Assembly: GCA_029747585.1 (NCBI GenBank)
Contig: JAPEVF010001391.1
Span: 1-10,290 of the forward strand
From: Pleurotus djamor
Taxonomy: Eukaryota; Basidiomycota; Agaricomycetes; Agaricales; Pleurotaceae
Reading direction: 5' to 3'
Length of the DNA stretch: 10,290 bases
Under the pieces are notes generated by a model. That model was not told the origin of the DNA. It was given only the letters and a program-made list of their open reading frames with translations, and did not search any database. Shown piece after piece: positions 8,520 through 10,290 of this stretch. The translations under genes were made by a program, and so were the position numbers. Position 1 is the stretch's first letter, and every line of letters starts with the position of its first letter.

Positions 8520-9001
8520 TGGTCCATGGCCCGCTGGCATGTGGTAACTGCCGTGCGGTAGCGGCGGCAGGTTTGGGAAGAGGCTGATCAGGCTGGTGTG
8601 CGACATCATCTGTATTCATTGTTGATAGGAATGAACATTTGCCCGTTCTCCGCTGACGTATATTTATCGCCTTATTCGGAAGTTTGTGACATGGTCACCG
8701 ACTGCCTGTTGTGAGGCAATGACCGAATCAGGTAATTAATTCGATGTTTGAACTGCGAAGGCATGTTTGAACTGCGAAGGCATGTTTCAAGCGTTTTCCG
8801 AGAGGGAGGCAATGAGTAGAAAATCTGGGAAGCATGAAAATGGGCTACAACGTATGACGACTAAAGGGTGTTCAAGGTGATTGACTCGCTAAGTTTGCGG
8901 GCAGCTGGAAGCCCAGCGTATGGCTGGCACGTGGGAGACAATGCGAACCGCGGGCGCTCAGGGACCAAGGTGTCGACCATTACCTCGTCACCACCATCAT
9001 C
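8520..9001. other. intergenic region, no gene seen
   Basis: This 482-bp stretch holds the 3' flank of the protease gene and the presumed promoter of the next gene. I see a GC-rich patch (about 8545-8580, with CGGTAGCGGCGGCAG), a small TGCCT/AGGCA hairpin near 8703-8718, and the tandem duplication listed separately. An upstream exon of the next gene around 8906-8970 cannot be excluded, since GCAG at 8900-8904 is followed by an open frame, but nothing demands it. Confidence 0.5.
8744..8787 (+). repeat. 19-bp tandem duplication, 2.3 copies
   Basis: The unit ATGTTTGAACTGCGAAGGC occurs at 8744-8762 and again exactly at 8763-8781, followed by a partial third copy, ATGTTT, at 8782-8787. It lies between genes, and no function is apparent. 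Confidence 0.9.
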
Positions 9002-10290
9002 ATGCCTGTTCCTGGTTTGGGCGAGTTGCCTTTCTGCGCGTTGATGCAGGAGGGTGTGAAGCTGCCGGTGTGTTTAGAGCTGTGGTCTTGAATGCATTGA
9101 CGCCGACTGTGCCATTACCCGTTAGGATAAACTCGAACAGAAATATGCCGACGCCCTTGCGGACCATAGTTCCTGGCCACAACACGTCTCAGGAGACTTC
9201 AAGATCGTCCTTCGAGAGAGAGGCGGCGCTGGGGAGACATGCGCCAATCTGTTGATGCCATTTATTCTGGCTGATATTGTGGCGGATGTTCGTGACGAAC
9301 GACGAGTTTACAGGGATGTTGAGAGGGATGGGAGGGTCGCGTTTGATACTGCGTCTGATCCTATCAAAAGTGTGAGTTGCTAGCCTTTTCCGCTGCGTTT
9401 CCATACTTTACATCGTTTGGTCCGCTGTAGCTTGTTGCGGCTTTGCAGGACCTACCGTCAATGGGGACGACGGCAAAGAGCACAATGCGTACGTTCAAGG
9501 ACACTCTAGCTAGAGAAAGCACGGGTTTCAAGGATGGCAGCAACCAATTGGCTTCTATGGTGGTGGCACGGGCAAAGTCCCACAAGTACTCGAAGATTCT
9601 CCTCAATTTCTTGACAGCGAGCTTCGCTCTGAGCAGGTTTCTCCATGGCGAGTGGGCGACTCCCAGCACGGACGGGGCTTACAATAAGTTCAAAGCCGGG
9701 GCGAACACTTGCGCGGTTCGCAAGCTTGAACTGCGTGGCTTGGTGGGGAAAGTGAAGGACCTCTTTGTTCCCCTTCATGCCGCAGCCACTGTGTCTCCGT
9801 TGGTGCTGCTCTCAGGGCGGGCGTGGTACTCGAAAGGATGTACTCGGTCGCCTATGGTCCAGGTAAGCCATTCTGATGATGGACGGGGGATGAAACACTC
9901 ACAGTCTACGTGTCTCCACTGATAGGCATGGATCAGTACAAATCGTTTCAAACCGGCGTTCCTTCGATATATGGAAACCATCGTGTGGAAAGCATTGATA
10001 ACGATGGCGATGACGACTGGCGACCTTGTCAAGGTAGTTGAGGTGTGTATTGAAGAACTAATTGATTGCAGTTCCTTCCTGTCGCTGGAGGAGGGGGCAC
10101 GGGCGAACTCATTTTTTGGCGTACATGCTGCGACTGACAAAGGGTCAGGCTCCACAATGCTGGCCATGGGAGACTTGGAGCAGGGGCTGGCGGATGTGTG
10201 CTTGTCAGGGTGGACTGAAGTAAGTGCAGTGCGTTTTGGCTCGATATGTGCGTTCATTAACCCATTTGCAGGCAACACTCGGGGAGGATG
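9002..10290 (+). CDS. unrecognised multi-exon protein (3' end beyond window)
   Basis: Model: exons 9002-9067, 9126-9371, 9449-9862, 9926-10219 and 10272 to the edge. All junctions are phase 0 with GT-AG introns of 52-77 nt (donors GTGTGT, GTGAGT, GTAAGC, GTAAGT). At least 346 residues are encoded. I do not recognise a domain. The visible sequence is mostly amphipathic helix: an N-terminal DKLEQKYADALADH segment, an acidic/arginine stretch ADVRDERRVYRDVERDGR, a hydrophobic patch FLTASFALSRFL, another around VPLHAAATVSPLVLLSG, and a later part with ARANSFFGVHAATDKGSG and DLEQGLADVCLSGW. No signal peptide, zinc ligands or nucleotide-binding loop are seen. The ATG at 9002 follows CACCACCATCATC, an acceptable start context; an extra 5' exon is possible. 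The smooth splicing argues for a real gene, but the start and function are uncertain. Confidence 0.65.

Noticed and set aside
8920..9255. Plus-strand ORF of 111 codons, with a His run
   Set aside because: It overlaps the better-supported exons at 9002-9067 and 9126-9371 in another frame; the His run comes from CACCACCATCATCAT upstream of the chosen ATG.
9775..10278. Minus-strand ORF of 167 codons
   Set aside because: It lies opposite two well-spliced plus-strand exons and has no recognisable motif; composition looks like an antisense shadow.
1..10290. tRNA, rRNA, CRISPR array, prokaryotic operon or phage features
   Set aside because: No cloverleaf, repeat-spacer array or Shine-Dalgarno-led gene chain was seen; intron-rich genes point to a fungal nuclear genome.

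Overview
The window looks like a piece of an agaricomycete (basidiomycete) fungal genome. Genes are densely packed on both strands. Coding sequences are cut by many short introns (about 50-90 nt) with GTRNGT-like donors and TAG/CAG/AAG acceptors. The protein families also fit: a Hua1-like zinc-ribbon protein, a kinase of the type expanded in mushrooms with an HGDLTG catalytic loop, and a receiver domain of the fungal Skn7/Prr1 type. All exon models were built by hand from reading frame, splice sites and conserved motifs. No transcript or database evidence was used.

Layout. (1) 1-1695, minus strand: a proline-rich Hua1-like protein that runs off the left edge; one intron splits its zinc-ribbon codon. 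(2) 1696-1955: a short divergent promoter. (3) 1956-4262, plus strand: a ten-exon gene joining a TKL-type protein kinase to a complete Skn7/Prr1-type response-regulator receiver. (4) 4262-4758: a 497-bp non-coding element with perfect 36-bp terminal inverted repeats and a TA target duplication. It landed in the last codons of the kinase-receiver gene and supplies its present stop codon. (5) 4928-7073, minus strand: a six-exon PIF1-family DNA helicase with all motifs present; one intron is GC-AG and an N sits in a homopolymer. (6) 7074-7203: a 130-bp divergent promoter with a CACGTG site. (7) 7204-8519, plus strand: a five-exon Ulp1-type (C48) SUMO protease-like gene with an intact catalytic set. 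(8) 8520-9001: non-coding, with a 19-bp tandem duplication. (9) 9002 to the right edge, plus strand: a multi-exon gene I do not recognise.

The most unusual items are the kinase-receiver fusion, a hybrid signalling protein without a histidine kinase, and the transposable element that rewrote its C-terminus. The element created both a stop codon and a consensus splice donor with branch point and acceptor. The head-to-head helicase and SUMO-protease pair is a second possible functional unit. Its N-terminal nuclear-localisation and PCNA-box-like motifs would suit chromatin or replication work, but that is inference.
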